From Krasilnikovozyma curviuscula (taxonomy: Eukaryota > Basidiomycota > Tremellomycetes > Cystofilobasidiales > Mrakiaceae): a stretch of DNA of 64,000 nucleotides. The notes under the pieces are model-generated. The model was not told the origin of the DNA, made no database searches, and saw only the letters and a program-made list of their open reading frames with translations. The stretch covers positions 1 to 64,000 of the forward strand of contig MVAQ01000056.1 of assembly GCA_014825775.1 (NCBI GenBank), written 5' to 3'. A program made the position numbers and the translations under genes. Shown here in pieces: positions 48,098 to 61,675 of the stretch (the stretch's first letter is position 1; each line of letters starts with the position of its first letter).

Positions 48098-51000
48098 ATG
48101 CAGTCGTCGTCGACGATCCCAAACTTGTTCTACATCAAGGGTCCCACTCCGTCACCTCCAACGTGTTCATACTCGACAGCAATGGCCATGGCCAGCAGGA
48201 TATCGAGGACACCGACTCCAAATAGCGGTGCCTCCCACGCCTTCGCTGCTGCCTCGCCCCCTCAGACGCCCACGCCCGCTCGAATCAGTTACGCCCGGGC
48301 GTTTCCACCCGAGGAATCCTCGGGTGAAGAAGAAGGAGGAGGAGGAGGCAGTAGTAGCGTCTGTTCACTATCTCCCGGCGATCGCTCTCTGGCAAGGGAC
48401 AGCAGCGATTCATCCTCCAAAGAGAGCAGCAGCAATTCTGGGGAAAGCAGCAGCGGAGGCGCCGCGACCATCGTCGTCGGTGCTATCCCTTGTGGCCTGG
48501 TAGAGGGAATCAGGGACGAGGAAGACAGAGAAGGTGTTCATGAGTTTGGAGAGCTGCCTTATGGTCTGCAGTACGCACAGGACTGCTTGGAGTCCCTCCC
48601 AATCTTGATCGACTCAAAAAATCCGGAGACGCACACCGTCGTCCGGGGTATCAATTGCCATCAAGTGAGTCGTTTATCTTTCCATGCCCTCCTCTACTCG
48701 CATTCTACTACATTCTACTATTGTATTATGCTGATTTTATGAACAACCTCTTTTTTCGCTCAGTATGCCAAGCTTCAGAGGCAGCACGCTTCGCTCGACG
48801 TCCCAGATAGTGTCTTGTTCCCCTTCCTGCATGGCGTCGGTAACAGCCCGTCCGTCGATAGTTTCTTCGCCAGAAGTCCACAGTGAGTGGCAGCTCTTTT
48901 TATTATCTGACCTTAAAAAACAGAAAAGAAAAAACGCAGACTGACCCACGTTCTTTTCAGGTTCCGAGAACAGAAACCCTCGTGCGTGTCCTGGCTTCTT
49001 CCATCACACTGCGCCCGCTATTGAGAATACTGACCTGTCGCTTTCTCCACCAGTCCATACTACCGAGGTCTTGTTACTATTCTGGCTCCAGGACCGGGAG
49101 ATGCACCAGCTACGCCCCCTCTTGTGCAATGTTCAAGCCTCGAGTCGAGTGTCTCGTTAGCTTCTTCGACCCGAACTGGAGGACACGACGGTCGAGCTTC
49201 TCATCCGAGTACTCCTAGCTTGGAATACGCTGAAGAGGGAGATAACGACAGTGGGGTAGAGAGCTGGGGTGACTGCTGTAAGTTGGTTGCTGCGTGCTCT
49301 ATCCGCATCGCAAATTGAGACTGATAAACTGCGCCTCTTACATCCTCAACAGCTGTCCAATCTCTTCCAGTGCACAGCGAACCCAAGATCGTTGATAGTA
49401 CTACCTCGCCAAATTTCTCGGCACCAGAGTTCCTCTTCCACCCCGAAGCTCCCAAGCAAAGCATCTACCACCAAGCGCCAGCGAACCACATCGACGATGA
49501 TGACGCCTACACTCCCCCTACCCCTCCTGCTGCATTCCACACAGTACTCGTTGACACTTTTCCCCCTGAGGCCATCATTTCATGTTATACAGCGTACGAC
49601 CACCGTTTCACGAACGTCCTCTCGCCTGGCCTCGTTTATGGCAGGTTTCGCCCCATTTTCCTTGGCGACGCCGTGTCGTTTAGAAACCTCGATATCCAGC
49701 CGGTCAAGTATGCAACCATCAGTGATATTGTTGTCTATCACCCTCAGGGGTTGTGCCAGTCAGCACTGACTGTTGCCGAAAGGTGAGAGCCCGTAGCCAG
49801 AAATTTCCATTATGCACATCAATAATTGACAATGAGGTGTCTTGTTTCTTTCATAGATTTGCCGAATCCGTCGATGCCGAGTATAGAAAGAGGCTAAAGG
49901 AAGCTGAGCAATGGCAAGTCAACAAGGAAGTCCTTCGATACAATGTCTTTGTCGTAACAGGTTAGTGTCGCAACCTCTCCTCTCTGATCTTGCGTCGATT
50001 GCGATTGAGTCTCACGCGCTGCTCTTTTGTCGATCAGATCCATTCTCAGAGTTTGAGAAGAAGTATCCAGAACTCGTAGAATTTGACTCCAACGGCATCC
50101 CTAGAAACCATATCGACCTATTTGAGAAAGAGAGAAAGGCCAGCGCTGAGTTCACCACAGCATCGGAGATTAGTTCAGGCGTCTTTGTGAGGAGATTCAG
50201 CTATTCTTCAGCAATTCCTGATTTTATCTGACACTCTGCACTTGATTCCAGGTCGGTAGTCTCTACGACGTGCCCATTGCCGACGACAAACTAGACATTA
50301 ACAGCGATTGTGGTCCTCATCAGATACCTTACGATGCTGTCGTTTACTGCAGCGAATTTGAGCTCTACAATATGGCTGGACCAAACGACCTTAAGGATGC
50401 CAATAACACCCTCTTTCCACCAGGACCAGCCAGTCCGGGGAGCAACATCTCCAACTCGCTGTCGACCCTCAACATCTCGTCTCAACGTCAATGGGGTGAA
50501 TGGAAAACAAATGCTGACAGAGTCTCAGTGCTCTCTTCTCCATCTGGAAGAGCGGTCGCTTACCTTCAATGCACTTGTAAGACTGTCGGAAGCGAATGGA
50601 AAGCTTGGGACTGCTTGGCCGAGGCTTTCATTCAACTCTGCTTTTGGATTCAACATGTTACCGATCAGGGTAAAAGAGTCATTCTTATATCCAATGATGG
50701 ATATACAGAGACCAGCATCCTTTCTCTGGTTTATGTCATGATTGCTTTCCATCTCAGCCTTCCTGACGCATTTGTGAATATTGGTCTCGAGATCATTATG
50801 TCCCTCGCCTGATAATCTCATTTCTGACAAGATCCTCTTTTACTATTCCAGCTCCATATCCAAAACAACGCACAACGGTCATTCTTCGTTTATCCATCAG
50901 ACCTTAACCTTCTTCGTCGCATTGAACACAAAATTACCCACATTCGTCAAGGTCCCAACTCTGGACCTGCTCCTGTCAGACCAACACTCGAGAATCTTTC

Positions 51001-52001
51001 GGAGCATAAATCATCAAAAGGATGGAAGTACCCTTTCTGGAAAGCCAAAGAAGAACTTGATAAAGATCTCAGCTTGAGATCGACCTCCAAAAATAAACAC
51101 GAATGGTTCACCGTGAGTCTACCATCCCCTTTATTACTTCAGTCGCTTCCAGAAGTTAATCAAAGTCTGTTTTTTTTAAAGAATCCATGCTTCGAGGGTT
51201 CGTTCCCATCTCGCATCCTCCCTTTCTTGTATCTGGGCAATCTCAACCACGCCAGCAACCCTGAGCTCCTCCACGCTCTAGGAATCACCCATATTGTTTC
51301 TGTTGGTGAAAAGGCACTGATTCATCCGAACACGAGAATCCAAACTGATTACCAAGGAGGTGGCATCTCCGGAGGATCGCCCAATTATGACCTTTGGCAC
51401 GAATGCGAGGCTGGACGTCTTCACTGGTGAGCTTCTCAGATGGATAGTTACTTCCATGAACATGTAATAACTGTAATGTTTTGTATACGTAGCATGGATG
51501 TTGAGAAAATCAACGACGATGGAGATTCTCAGTTGAGGTCGTCGATTGCTGAGACAATCGCTTGGATCGAAGGTGCCCGAATCAGCGGAGGAAAAATACT
51601 TATCCACTGCAGAGTCGGAGTTTCAAGATCAGCAACGGTCGTCATAGCGTCAGTACAGAACTTTGGTCGTCGATTTAACATCTCACTGACCGGGCGCCCT
51701 TCTATTGTTCGGCTTCGGCTTCCACAGGTACCTCATGAAGCATCTTGATCAGAGTTTCCTTGACTCCTACATCTTTGTTCGAGCTCGTAGAATGTCGATA
51801 TTGATTCAACCCAACCTCAAGTTCTTGTTTGAGCTTCAAGGCTGGGAAGTTGAGTTGAATAGAGAGAGAATCGAGAAGAGATTCCAAGGTGCTTCACAAA
51901 GCTTGGACATCCGAGATCAAAGAATGATGGGAAAGAAGCAGATGTCTTTCCCTATAATGTGTAAAGCTTTGGCGGACCTCAATCGAAGATACATAGGTTG
52001 A
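48098..52001 (+). CDS. PPS1: Pps1-like dual-specificity phosphatase
   Basis: A large multi-exon protein of about 1000 residues. It begins with a Ser/Pro-rich region and the block GIRDEEDREGVHEFGELPYG, then LVTILAPGPGDAP, CYTAYDHRFTNVLSPGLVYG and DIQPVKYATISDIVVYHPQG. A first phosphatase-like region (GSLYDVPIADDKLD ... RVILISNDGYTETSILSL ... FHLSLPDAF) lacks the catalytic Cys-Arg loop. The C-terminal domain (FPSRILPFLYLGNLNHASNP, ITHIVSVGEKA, ILIHCRVGVSRSATVVIAYL) carries the active signature HCxxGxxR with Cys and Arg present. S. cerevisiae Pps1 is of the same class and acts on protein tyrosine and Ser/Thr in S-phase control. The stop is at 51999-52001. The ATG at 48098 opens the frame; a later start at a further Met (near 48182) cannot be excluded. 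Confidence 0.85.
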
Positions 52002-52794
52002 GATTGGCGTAGCCAGGTGAGATCCCTGTCTTAATGTGTTCCCCACAACACTACCCGCTGATACTGCTTTTCTAGTAGTGTTTCACATTTCTTGTCTTTT
52101 GTTTTCCGTATTCCCCTCACTTACACTATACCTCCCTCACATTTCACATTAGCCAACACTTAACGAATCGCCACATTCACGTATACTATCTCATCATCAC
52201 GGTCAACTCTGTTGTTCCTCATGTATCATTATTAGAAAACATGGCTTTGGTTGTAAGCTTGCTTTACGGGAGACTTTTCCGAAATCAGTTTGAATATGTC
52301 CATCGCAAGGTTGTATATCCGCATCAGCAGCGACTGACCAGTTTCGTCCCATCAGACGTCCCACGCTCACACAACAACATCCGGTTAGTACACGCTCTAG
52401 AGCGTCAAAAGCTGAATCACGGGATGAAGAAAGAGGATTCGAAATGAAGGTCGGCGAAGGTCGAAGCGAAGGATACACTAAATCAGAGAGAAAAAAAAAC
52501 TAGGTATGACGGTACTTGAGGATTCGAGCATGATTTTGCTGCATGTGATTCAACGTGTACCATGATGATGGTCAAAGAAATCCACTTAACTGTTAGAATG
52601 AAGAGAAGATTCCACCTCGCCATCGGTCGGTTCTCTTGAACAAACCTGAGGGTGCACCTATCCGAACTATGTGGAACTGAACTGAATGAGCGGGTATAAC
52701 TTGGAATGATGGTATAAGAAGATTGCGATGGTATTCGGAGTCGCGTTCGTCGTTAGCGTGAATGGGTGGTCGTCGAGGGGCGATGAGATGAACT
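52002..52794. other. convergent intergenic region, no gene seen
   Basis: About 790 bp between two 3' ends. A 68-codon plus-strand frame (52241-52447) and a 91-codon minus-strand frame overlap here, but neither has motifs or a neighbour that supports it. Confidence 0.4.
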
Positions 52795-55281
52795 TTAGGA
52801 GATACGCAATTTTTTTTCTGTGAATAGGCGTAAGGAAGCAAAATCGATGAGTGAGGAGATCTCAACAGACTAGTGATATGAAAGAAACTATGGACATACC
52901 TTGATTACCATCACTTGTAGCTGCTTCTTTGTCTTCACCATCATCACCAAGCTTGACCTCACCAAACGACCGTTTGGAACTAGAAGGACTCTTCGCATCG
53001 TCACCAGTAGTATCAAATGCCGATTCTTCGGTCTCGTTCTCGTCAAACTGATGCTCTGTCTCTTCATCGTCGTAGATGGTGTGATCAGATGTGTTTTCGT
53101 TGTCCGGCTCAGCTGGGACGTCCACCCCAGGATTCAACTCCTCAACATCTGGATCGACAAAAAAAAAAGCAAACAGCAGTCAGTACGACTTGATAGCAAC
53201 GCCGGATCGACAAATCCAAGCTTACTTTCTGATTCACCATCTACATCCACCAAGACTTCACCCAGGCCACTCTCAACGACACCCGTTCCAAAAGATGAAG
53301 GATCATTCATCGTCCGTGACTTAGACTTGAAAAGCTGGACAAGATGGACGACATTTGCGTTGGGCAAATCAGAGGCGGCAGCTGTCTCATCGGTATCTGC
53401 ATCTGCTGCTGCGCTTTCATCTTCGTCACCTTCGTCGCCCTCTCCAAAGTCTTTTCCATCGTGCGAAGTATCGAGGTCTTCAGGTTCTACAGCAGAAAAG
53501 ACGGGTTAGTCAAGTCGTCGATATTATCCAAAGCAAAAAAGGTTTTAACATACGAGGATAAAGCTCTCCTTCACCCTCCTCGCCTTCGTCACTACCAAAG
53601 AACTCCAAAGCCTTGCCGGGGTTTCCATTGATGCCATGTTCTTCGGTTTCATCGAAACTCTCGTGGACGCCATCTACAACGCCAAAGGTAAGTCAGTAGA
53701 TATCTAAGTTTGCGGACTGAATGTCCAAGAATCGTGGCTCACCTTCGACAACAACACCAGCATCAAACCCGTCTTTCATGGCAACGATAGCAGCAAATCG
53801 CTCTTGGAACCTGAGGTTTCCTTCCTTGATGTGGAGGACCATAGGCTCAGCTAATTCACAGGCTCGATGAAGTTTAGCGAAATCAGCAATTGCAAATGTT
53901 AACGCAAAAGAATTATCTTCGCCAACGGTCAACTAGTGGTGAAAGACGTAATATTCAGTCGGTTGAATCGACAACTTTACAAGGAAGAACTTGAACTCAC
54001 TTCCATGTCTTCATGTTCAATCAGAAGCTCCCTACTAACTTCTTTACCTTCAACCAAGCTATTGAATGGCTGTTCAAGCTTTAGGGCTTGAAGGAATGAA
54101 TACAGGGAACCATGGAACAAGTCGTGTTGGTCCTTCAGAATAATTGTTTGCGATGACTCTTCTAGATGAGTACCTTCAGTCGAGAACAATGGGAATCGAA
54201 CGGCCAAGGACGATTCTGTTGAAGCTGATGATGGGTAGAAGACGACAGTTGTTGGGATGAAAGGTTCTTCTTCTGAGGATGATGATGACACTCCATCATC
54301 ATCTTCCCCTTCATCTTCTTCAGCAGCTTCATCGAACTCTTGAACATTCACCTCTCCGCCATCCTCAACATCTTCAAGCTGGTTTGAAGACTCCATGACT
54401 TCAATTTGGATTTCGAGAAGGTCATCTGCTTCTAGTGCAGGTGGCGCTTCGGTTTCTTGATGTGCGACTTGTTTAGCCAGAGGGACAAAGTCAGAAGAGT
54501 CACTCTTGGTAGGGGTTTCTGTAGCAATGTACAAAGGTTCTTTGACATATGTTTCTAGAAAAGAATGTAGAAAGCAAAATTCAGATCAGGAACGTAGAAA
54601 GATGACAAAACGGGGGAGTCTCAACTCACGTTCTGAGACTTCAATGCCATCCGACAGGGAACTAGGACCAGTACTTAGTTCTGAAATGGGTTCGAGTGTC
54701 TTTGGCAAAGGGTCTAGTGCCAGACGATGACTGTTAGCAAGGACTGGGGTGGGAAAATCATCTGGAGATTTTGAGAGCTGCGAGAGAGTAGACTTACCAG
54801 ATGTAAGTAGTATCGAAGGAGATGAAACCACGACTGGAGTAAGCGGGATAGATGAAGACGTGATTGCTGAAACGGATTCGACAAAGGGGGAGGACGAGGT
54901 GGAAGCACCGACGGTGGCAGGTTCGAGAGAATGCTGCTCTGTGAAATCATTTCCTGATGAAGGAACGACAAGATCTGAAGCCATGATGACTTCTTCATAA
55001 TGAGGTACTTCCTGAACTTCTGGATGGCCTTCAGGACTCATATGAGGATCCGTCATCATGTCTTCAGGCTGAAAAGTGCTGCTGGGTTGGATATCTTCTT
55101 CCATCGTTTCAGTCTCGTCGTAATCAGCAGCTTCCATCTCATCGACCTCATCCACCACGTCTACATCAACATCTCCATCCAACTGCTGTTCATCGTACGT
55201 AGTTGCGGGTTGATCGTTCGTCTGCATTGATTCTTCAATTTCCTCGTGGTGGTGCGAATCAGCAACCATTTCCACGTCCAT
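52795..55281 (-). CDS. acidic protein with a conserved core, function unknown
   Basis: The first exon from 55281 (MDVEMVADSHHHEEIEES...) is acidic and Ser/Thr/Pro-rich. After an intron a second acidic region ends in PFIPTTVVFYPSSASTESSL and AVRFPLFSTEGTHLEESS, QTIILKDQHDLFHGSLYSFL, QALKLE. The next exons give LTVGEDNSFALTFAIADFAK, LHRACELAEPMVLHIKEGNL, RFQERFAAIVAMKDGF, then long acidic stretches and RSFGEVKLGDDGEDKE. The last exon is only 23 nt (52817-52795) and encodes the tail EKKLRIS; a basic KxxR end after an acidic protein is typical of nuclear proteins. The middle core looks conserved-like, but I cannot name a family. The protein is probably nuclear (inference from composition). Neighbours give no clue. 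Confidence 0.7.
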
Positions 55282-55856
55282 CCTTGCTTGACTGGCTTCC
55301 TTCTTCAGGAAATAGTGTATCTAGTTCGAGTGATGGAAAGGTTCCTGTTATGTCAGGGATGGATTGATGGGTCGATTCTTCTTCTTCCAGGTTATGGTTT
55401 GCACCTGAAAATCGTAAGGGTCTTTTATTTTATTTTTATTTTTAAAGTAAGAGAGAGAAAACGGCAGAAGGGTTTCAACTCTCCTTTAGGAGACGTGTGG
55501 TAGCAATACCCTACAAAGGTCAAGCTCGAGATTGAGATTGAGGTGAAGAAGCTTGAAAGTTTGGGTTATATTAGTCTCGGTAGACTTTGCGCAGAGGACG
55601 CAAGGAGTGACCAGGCGTTCATGGACACGAAGACTATACGATCTCAATCTTACAACTTATATTATTTCAAGTTCCAGCTATTGTCTACAACTTTTACCCT
55701 ATGATTTCTTTGAGTCGGCCGCTTATTCAATCGGATGCTGTTCGTGGATGCTGGATGAGTTTAATGAGTTGTTCTTCCTCACCACTCGCGCTAAAAGACA
55801 TGAGACCGTCATAAAGTCAGAGATATCCTTAATTGGAAGTAAAGAAGGAGCTCAAT
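55282..55856. other. intergenic, no gene seen
   Basis: 575 bp between the start of the acidic protein gene and the 3' end of the ABCC gene. It is AT-rich near 55425-55455. Nothing is supported. Confidence 0.4.
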
Positions 55857-58800
55857 TTACCGCACAAGCTCGCTGAAGTGATTCTGCGATCGCATCAAGT
55901 TATACGGCGAGTCGAACTCAAGAAGCTTCCCTTCCCCTAGAACGATGATTTTATCGTAGTCCATTAAAGTTCGAAGACGGCTGAAAGTAAAAGGCAGGCA
56001 AAAGCGTAAATTTGAGATGCAACTCAATATCTCTTGAATGGATAGCCACTTACTGAGCGATCGTGATGACAGTCTGGCCCTTCATCTCCTTTCTCATTGA
56101 CACCTGAATTGCTTCATCAATATCATGGTCAATGTTGGCCGTCGCTTCATCCATCACAATGAATTTCGATCTTCTCACGATCGCTCGAGCAAGCACCAGG
56201 ATCTGCCGTTGTCCTTGAGAAAGGTTTGAACCACCTGCAGCGATCATGGTATCCAGCGAAATCGAGTAGTCGCCGGCGTTCAGTCCCTCTTGAAGTTTGG
56301 TAAAGCCGCTGGCTCGGAGCGCATCATTAAGAGCGGCGTCGTCGCGCTCGCCGAAAGGATCTGGAAAGGAGAATCGAGCGTGAGCTTGCGGGCTTCAAGT
56401 ATAACCATTAAGACTTACCGAGGTTGTACCTTAAACTTCCAAACATTAGTACTGGATCTTGAGGAATCTTGAGAAAAGGAAAAACAATCGTCTCTCGTTA
56501 TCTCACGATTGGATATTACAGGAATAGAACTGACGATGGTGATCTGTGACCTGAGTGAAGAGAGGTTCATTTTTCTCAGGTCCATCCCATCCTATATTAA
56601 TAAATTAAAGCTTTGTAAACAAAGGACGCAGATTGAATTGTGAGGAAGACTTAAAACCTACCACAAGAATCTTCCCTTCTGTCGGGATCATCTGGAGCAA
56701 CGCCAAAGCCATCGAGCTTTTACCAGCTCCTGTACGTCCAACCACCGCTACTCTCTCACCAGAATTGATGGAGAAGGTCAAATCTTTCAAGATTGGGGTC
56801 CCCCCTTCCGTATAACGAGCCACCAAGTGTTCAACCTGGACTGAACCTGATGTGGGCCAAGCAGCTGGCGGTGCACCTTGTTGGGTGTCTTGCCTCTCTT
56901 CATCAATAATGAGGTAGTCCGATACTCTCTCAATGGAGTTTGATTCAACCTGAACATGGTTGCCGACTTGGACCCTAGTTTGGGATGATAAAGAGCGATC
57001 AGTATCGAGAACGGAGCTATTCAACTTGAACGAAGCGTACCACCAAAGAATGTGGGACGAAAAGGCAACACCAAGAGAGAGTGCGAATCCAACTACGGAG
57101 GCGTCAATCTCATATGTCCCATATAGCAAGAACGCGGCGAGAGCTGCAAAAGGAAAAAAAAAAAATCCATAATTGAGAGTTGTGATGGCAGAGGCAAGAT
57201 GGAAGGTGAACTCACAAGCTGTAAACAGGGCTCCCACCACATCGATTCTTGTTGTGACCCATCTATTAAGGTTATAATATGTGATACCTGAAAATCACAA
57301 TTGTGAGTGCCGTGTTTGACTCAATATGGAAAGATTTTCAAACTCACCGGTGACAGAATACCTATCGATCCTACTCCGAGTTTCCTTTGCCATCCACTCA
57401 TGCACGCCAAAAGCACGAATGGAGACAATTCCACTGATAGCCCCATTTAAGTGAGAGAAGACTGGAGACTTCGAGTTGGTCATCAACCGCTTGATTGGAA
57501 GTTGAGCCTTGAGGTAATAATTGCCAAGCACTACGCCGGCGATACCAATTGCGATACCTGCAACCAAGAAAGATGGGATAATCCACACAATTACCAGGAA
57601 GTTGAGGACGAGAACGACGTTGATTTCGGTGAATTCTCCCAGGAGCTCGACGAAGGAATCATCGATGGCTCTCATATCTTTGGAAAAGCGGGCAATGATT
57701 CTTCCAACAGGAGTAGAATCAATCCAGCGCATAGTTGACTTCAGAATTTTTGTAACCAAGTCCGTGTGAAGACTACGCGATGCTTGAATCTAGAAACAGA
57801 CGGTTAAACGTTGGCGATGCGTACGAGAAATACTAACTGTGAATACTCACTGCTCCACTAATCCAGAAAACATAACCTATCGTACAGACTGTCACTGAGG
57901 AAGCCACAATACCAGCATAGGAAGCGAGATAGAAAGGAACAGAGACCTCATCTGCCCTGTCAACAGACTCATATTGCTTTGCCCAGTGCCCGAGCCAGAA
58001 TGCAGCAGCACTGTACAGCGATTGTTGAATAACCATGAAGATGCCATAGAGAGTCACATAGTACCAGCCCATTCTTCCAAAGTACATTGCCAAGCCTTTG
58101 AGGGAGACACCACCTGAAGCTCTTTCTTCGTCCTGCACCAGCGCATCAGCTTTTATCTTGTCTGGCTTGTCCTCTTGGACAACAGTCTCTGAGAGGATCT
58201 CCATCTCAGTTATTTCTTCTTCATCCACTTCGAGTGTAAACTTGGGTGGAGAATTGGATTCTAGGCGATTAGGTCGAAATTGTGAGGCGATAGTCCCACC
58301 TTTTCCGAGTTGAACGATTAAGGAAGCGATCGGACCAACCAGTGATACGTGGTGCGTCGCAATGATTATAGTTCTATTTTGTAGTATTTTGGAAGTGAAA
58401 CAAGTCTCAGCAATATGTCGCGCTGTGTGGATGTCAAGAGCTGATAAGCTGGTATCCCAAGGCCCCAAGAAACCAAATGCTCTGTCAGAATGGAGGAATC
58501 TAATGCTGAAAATGGGAACCGGCTTACACATCATCGATGAGCAGCGTCTGGGCTCCAGAATAGACTGCTCGAGCCAAAGATATTCGTGCTTTTTGGCCTG
58601 CGCGACAATAGTTAATGTTAGAGAGGGATGAAGCTTTGGGACCAAAACATCGTATTCTAACCTCCCGACAATGTTACACCTTTCTCTCCAACTTCTGTGT
58701 GAGCACCTCCCTTGAGTAGGCTGAGGTCTCTGTCTAGAGCACATAGCCTCAGAACCTCCGAGAACCTCTGCTCTTGAACAGGCCCTGCAAGTGTGATGTT

Positions 58801-61675
58801 GTCTTTGATCGTCGCGTTCATCAGCCATGCTTCAGCAGGTACCAGAGCAACACCATCTTTCCTTGGAAGATTATAAATGGACTCTGCCGTTTGAGGTTCA
58901 AAGTGCAATTCCCCCAAGAGTGCTGACAACATCGCTGATTTGCCACTTCCTGTCGCTCCACTGATGACATTGATACCTCCTTTAACAAAATCGACGCTGA
59001 GGTTGTTGAGACGAAAGTTTCTACCGGTTGAGCTGTTAGTGAATGAAAAGGTGGCATTTTTGAAACCGACAAAACCTTCAGGCGATGGGTTGAGAGTTTC
59101 GCTCATGTGGGGATCGAACTCATCGAGCAATTCAGACTCTCCTAAGAACTTGGAGATACGGTCTAGAGAAACTTTACCAGAGATAGAACGAGTAATTTCA
59201 AGGAAGCTCAAATGCATGACCATTCGAATTAGATCGAACACAATCTGTAAAACACGATGAGCTCATTTGTGCCAGCAGCGTAGGGCTAAACTTATCACTG
59301 ACCTGAGCTGAATAAACTTTAGCGGCCGAAAGCTCTTGTTTCTGGATGAAAGTATAACTTCCCAGCGAAAAAACCATTGTTACAACAGGCAAAAGGTAGT
59401 TCACTAGATGACAACAGACTCTGTTAGAGTCCAGCTTCATCGACCTCACGGCAAGAAATTTCCCTCACCCATCCCATTGGCAACAGACAGATACTTCTTC
59501 AGCTTTAGGAAGTGGAGCTCCTTATCTCTAAACTCGGCAATTTTCTTACCAAGTTTCGCCTCCCAAGCAAACATCTTCACCATCCGAATTGAGCTCATTG
59601 CCTCGGTGACAGCATTGATTCTCGCATCAGATGCAGCACTGAGGTTTTCTTGTACATCATTGACGGCTTGAATGAGGAAAGTGACACATGGGAAGGTCAG
59701 GGCCATGATTCCGACACCAATGAATGCAGACCAAGAGAGTAGCTGGTACAGGAATACCACGGCGAGGACGATTTGAGTGATTCCGAAAACAAATGGCACC
59801 ATGAAGTCTCTAGCTTCAACAATGACGTCCATATCAGTACCTATCAGGTTGTTGATTCTTCCGACCTGTGTATCTACTTCGCCTGAGTCAGTGTCGTCGA
59901 TGACTACTCCAATTGAAGCCGGAGAATTCATTACAACTGGAGCGTCCAAGTCTTGGTTCAGTTCATTCGGAATATTGGTTCCAGTATCAACCAGAGATTT
60001 GTGTGATCCTCTACTGCCGTTCATTCTGATTCTGAGCGTATGCTTGAAGATAAGCTGGGATAAAATACTCTCGCATCGAACCAAGAGGCGAGTGGAGATA
60101 TAGATGTAGAAGTTCCAGACCAACGAAGCACCAACTGGGCCAGCCTGGTGAATAGATTATCTTGTTTAAACCTAGGCAAGCTGTACAAGAGGAAAGAAAT
60201 ACTCACAAAAAGCATCACGATCCAAAAGATTGGACGGATTGAACCTTCTGCAGGGGTCTCATTCTTCGACTTCCGCTCCAGAGAGGCCAGAACTCTGTTG
60301 ATAGCTATAGGGCGCGCAAAGTCAACCACAGTCTTTACAAGCAGCATCATTACCTAAGAAGAGAAAAAAAGTATCAGGTACCGACAGGTGAAAATCAAAG
60401 GCATGATACTCACCATGCCTAACCAGTCCCATTTGAACACTTCAACCAGACCCCAGAAGATGTTTCTCTGACGTGCATTCTTGAATCCCGCGTTTTCTCG
60501 GGCAATAGGATCCACCTTGTGTAAGTTCTGCTGAGCCAAGAACAACGACTCATCTTCCTCCGCCAACGAAGGTAGATCTTCGATATCGATTTCCTTCTTA
60601 CTGGCGGCGTACACCAGTGGTGTGAGATATTCGTAAAACAGTAGTGAGTACAAGCTGGCAGTCTGCTCCTGAGTTGGTTTGGCTCCTTCGACAAGTGGCT
60701 TGTGAGTTCTAGGGACGAAGAGAGGGACGAGGATTCCAGCCACGCATAGCAAGGCCACTCGAGAAATGTCGTAGGCTGAGACTGGGGTAGGGGTAGTTGT
60801 GTATAGGAACTGTGGCCAGGCGTAACGATATATGTAGTACGAGGTGGTGATGAAGAGGAGAGGAGACAAATGGGCCTTCAGCCGGGGCGCAAACTTGGAA
60901 GCAGTGAGGGTGAAAAGTGAAAGAACTCCGAAATAAACCTAGAAGATTAGAATATTTTCAATAATTAGTGTGAAGGTAAATATCAGTGACGCAGTCTGAG
61001 ACGAAACTCACGAAGGCACCAGCTTGTAACATCTCGACGAACTCTTCTCTCCCAAAAGCCTCCCTAGACTCATGTTCTCTCCATTTTCTTTGTTTCTTCT
61101 TTCCCCATTTCCCAAACCCGGGAGTAAACACCGGTGACGTACTGGCTAGCGATGATGCTGAACTGTTGATAACTACAGTGCGAGAGTGCTCCTCATCGTT
61201 GATGGCATTGATGACGGTGATGACAATCACAACCAGGATACACAAAAACCTCAGTATATTCCAGAAGAATATTGGTGCTCCTCCTAGTTTCTGGATTGGG
61301 CAACGCAAAGAGAGAGGTGGTGAGTAACCTACAGGTGAAGTCTCTGGCATGTTTAAACATACTACGCACCTCTACATGTTCCTTGAGAGAACCAAGAAAA
61401 GTGCTCGATCCGTTGTCCATCCTAGGTGAGACTGGCTTATAGAACCCATTTTCCTCTTCATCCTCAGTTCGGGATCTAACGATTTTACGCACACCCTTCG
61501 TCCCCAGCAGCACGAGCCAGTACAATATGCTGAGCACGCATAGATACACAATTATATTCCGGTGTGACTTCAAGGCTGAGATGAACCGTTCGTTGGAGGG
61601 CGTATCAGATGTTTCCTTCAGAGGCGTTATCGGGGTTGAGAAGAAATCCTGCTGAGGTGCAAGGAAGCTCTTCAT
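55857..61675 (-). CDS. full-length ABCC (MRP/Ybt1-like) ABC transporter
   Basis: The start MKSFLAPQQDFFSTPITPLK precedes an N-terminal extension with several hydrophobic segments (NIIVYLCVLSILYWLVLLG and others). The first membrane domain contains FVFGITQIVLAVVFLYQLLS. NBD1 has ISGATGSGKSAMLSALLGEL (Walker A), VTLSGG joined to QKARISLARAV (signature) and TLLIDDVLSALD, where Asp replaces the usual catalytic Glu. A linker with acidic EVDEEEITEMEIL precedes the second membrane domain (ARFSKDMRAIDDSFVELLGE). NBD2 has VAVVGRTGAGKSSMALALLQ, NLSQGQRQILVLARAIVRRS and FIVMDEATANID with the normal Glu, then IAQRLRTLMDYDKIIVLGEG. The Asp/Glu asymmetry is typical of ABCC exporters. About 1600 residues; stop at 55857-55859. 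Probable vacuolar or plasma-membrane exporter of conjugates; substrate unknown. Many short introns. Confidence 0.9.

Noticed and set aside
52241..52447. 68-codon ORF on the plus strand between two convergent genes
   Set aside because: No motif, no intron signal, and an opposite-strand frame of similar length is equally open; most likely chance.
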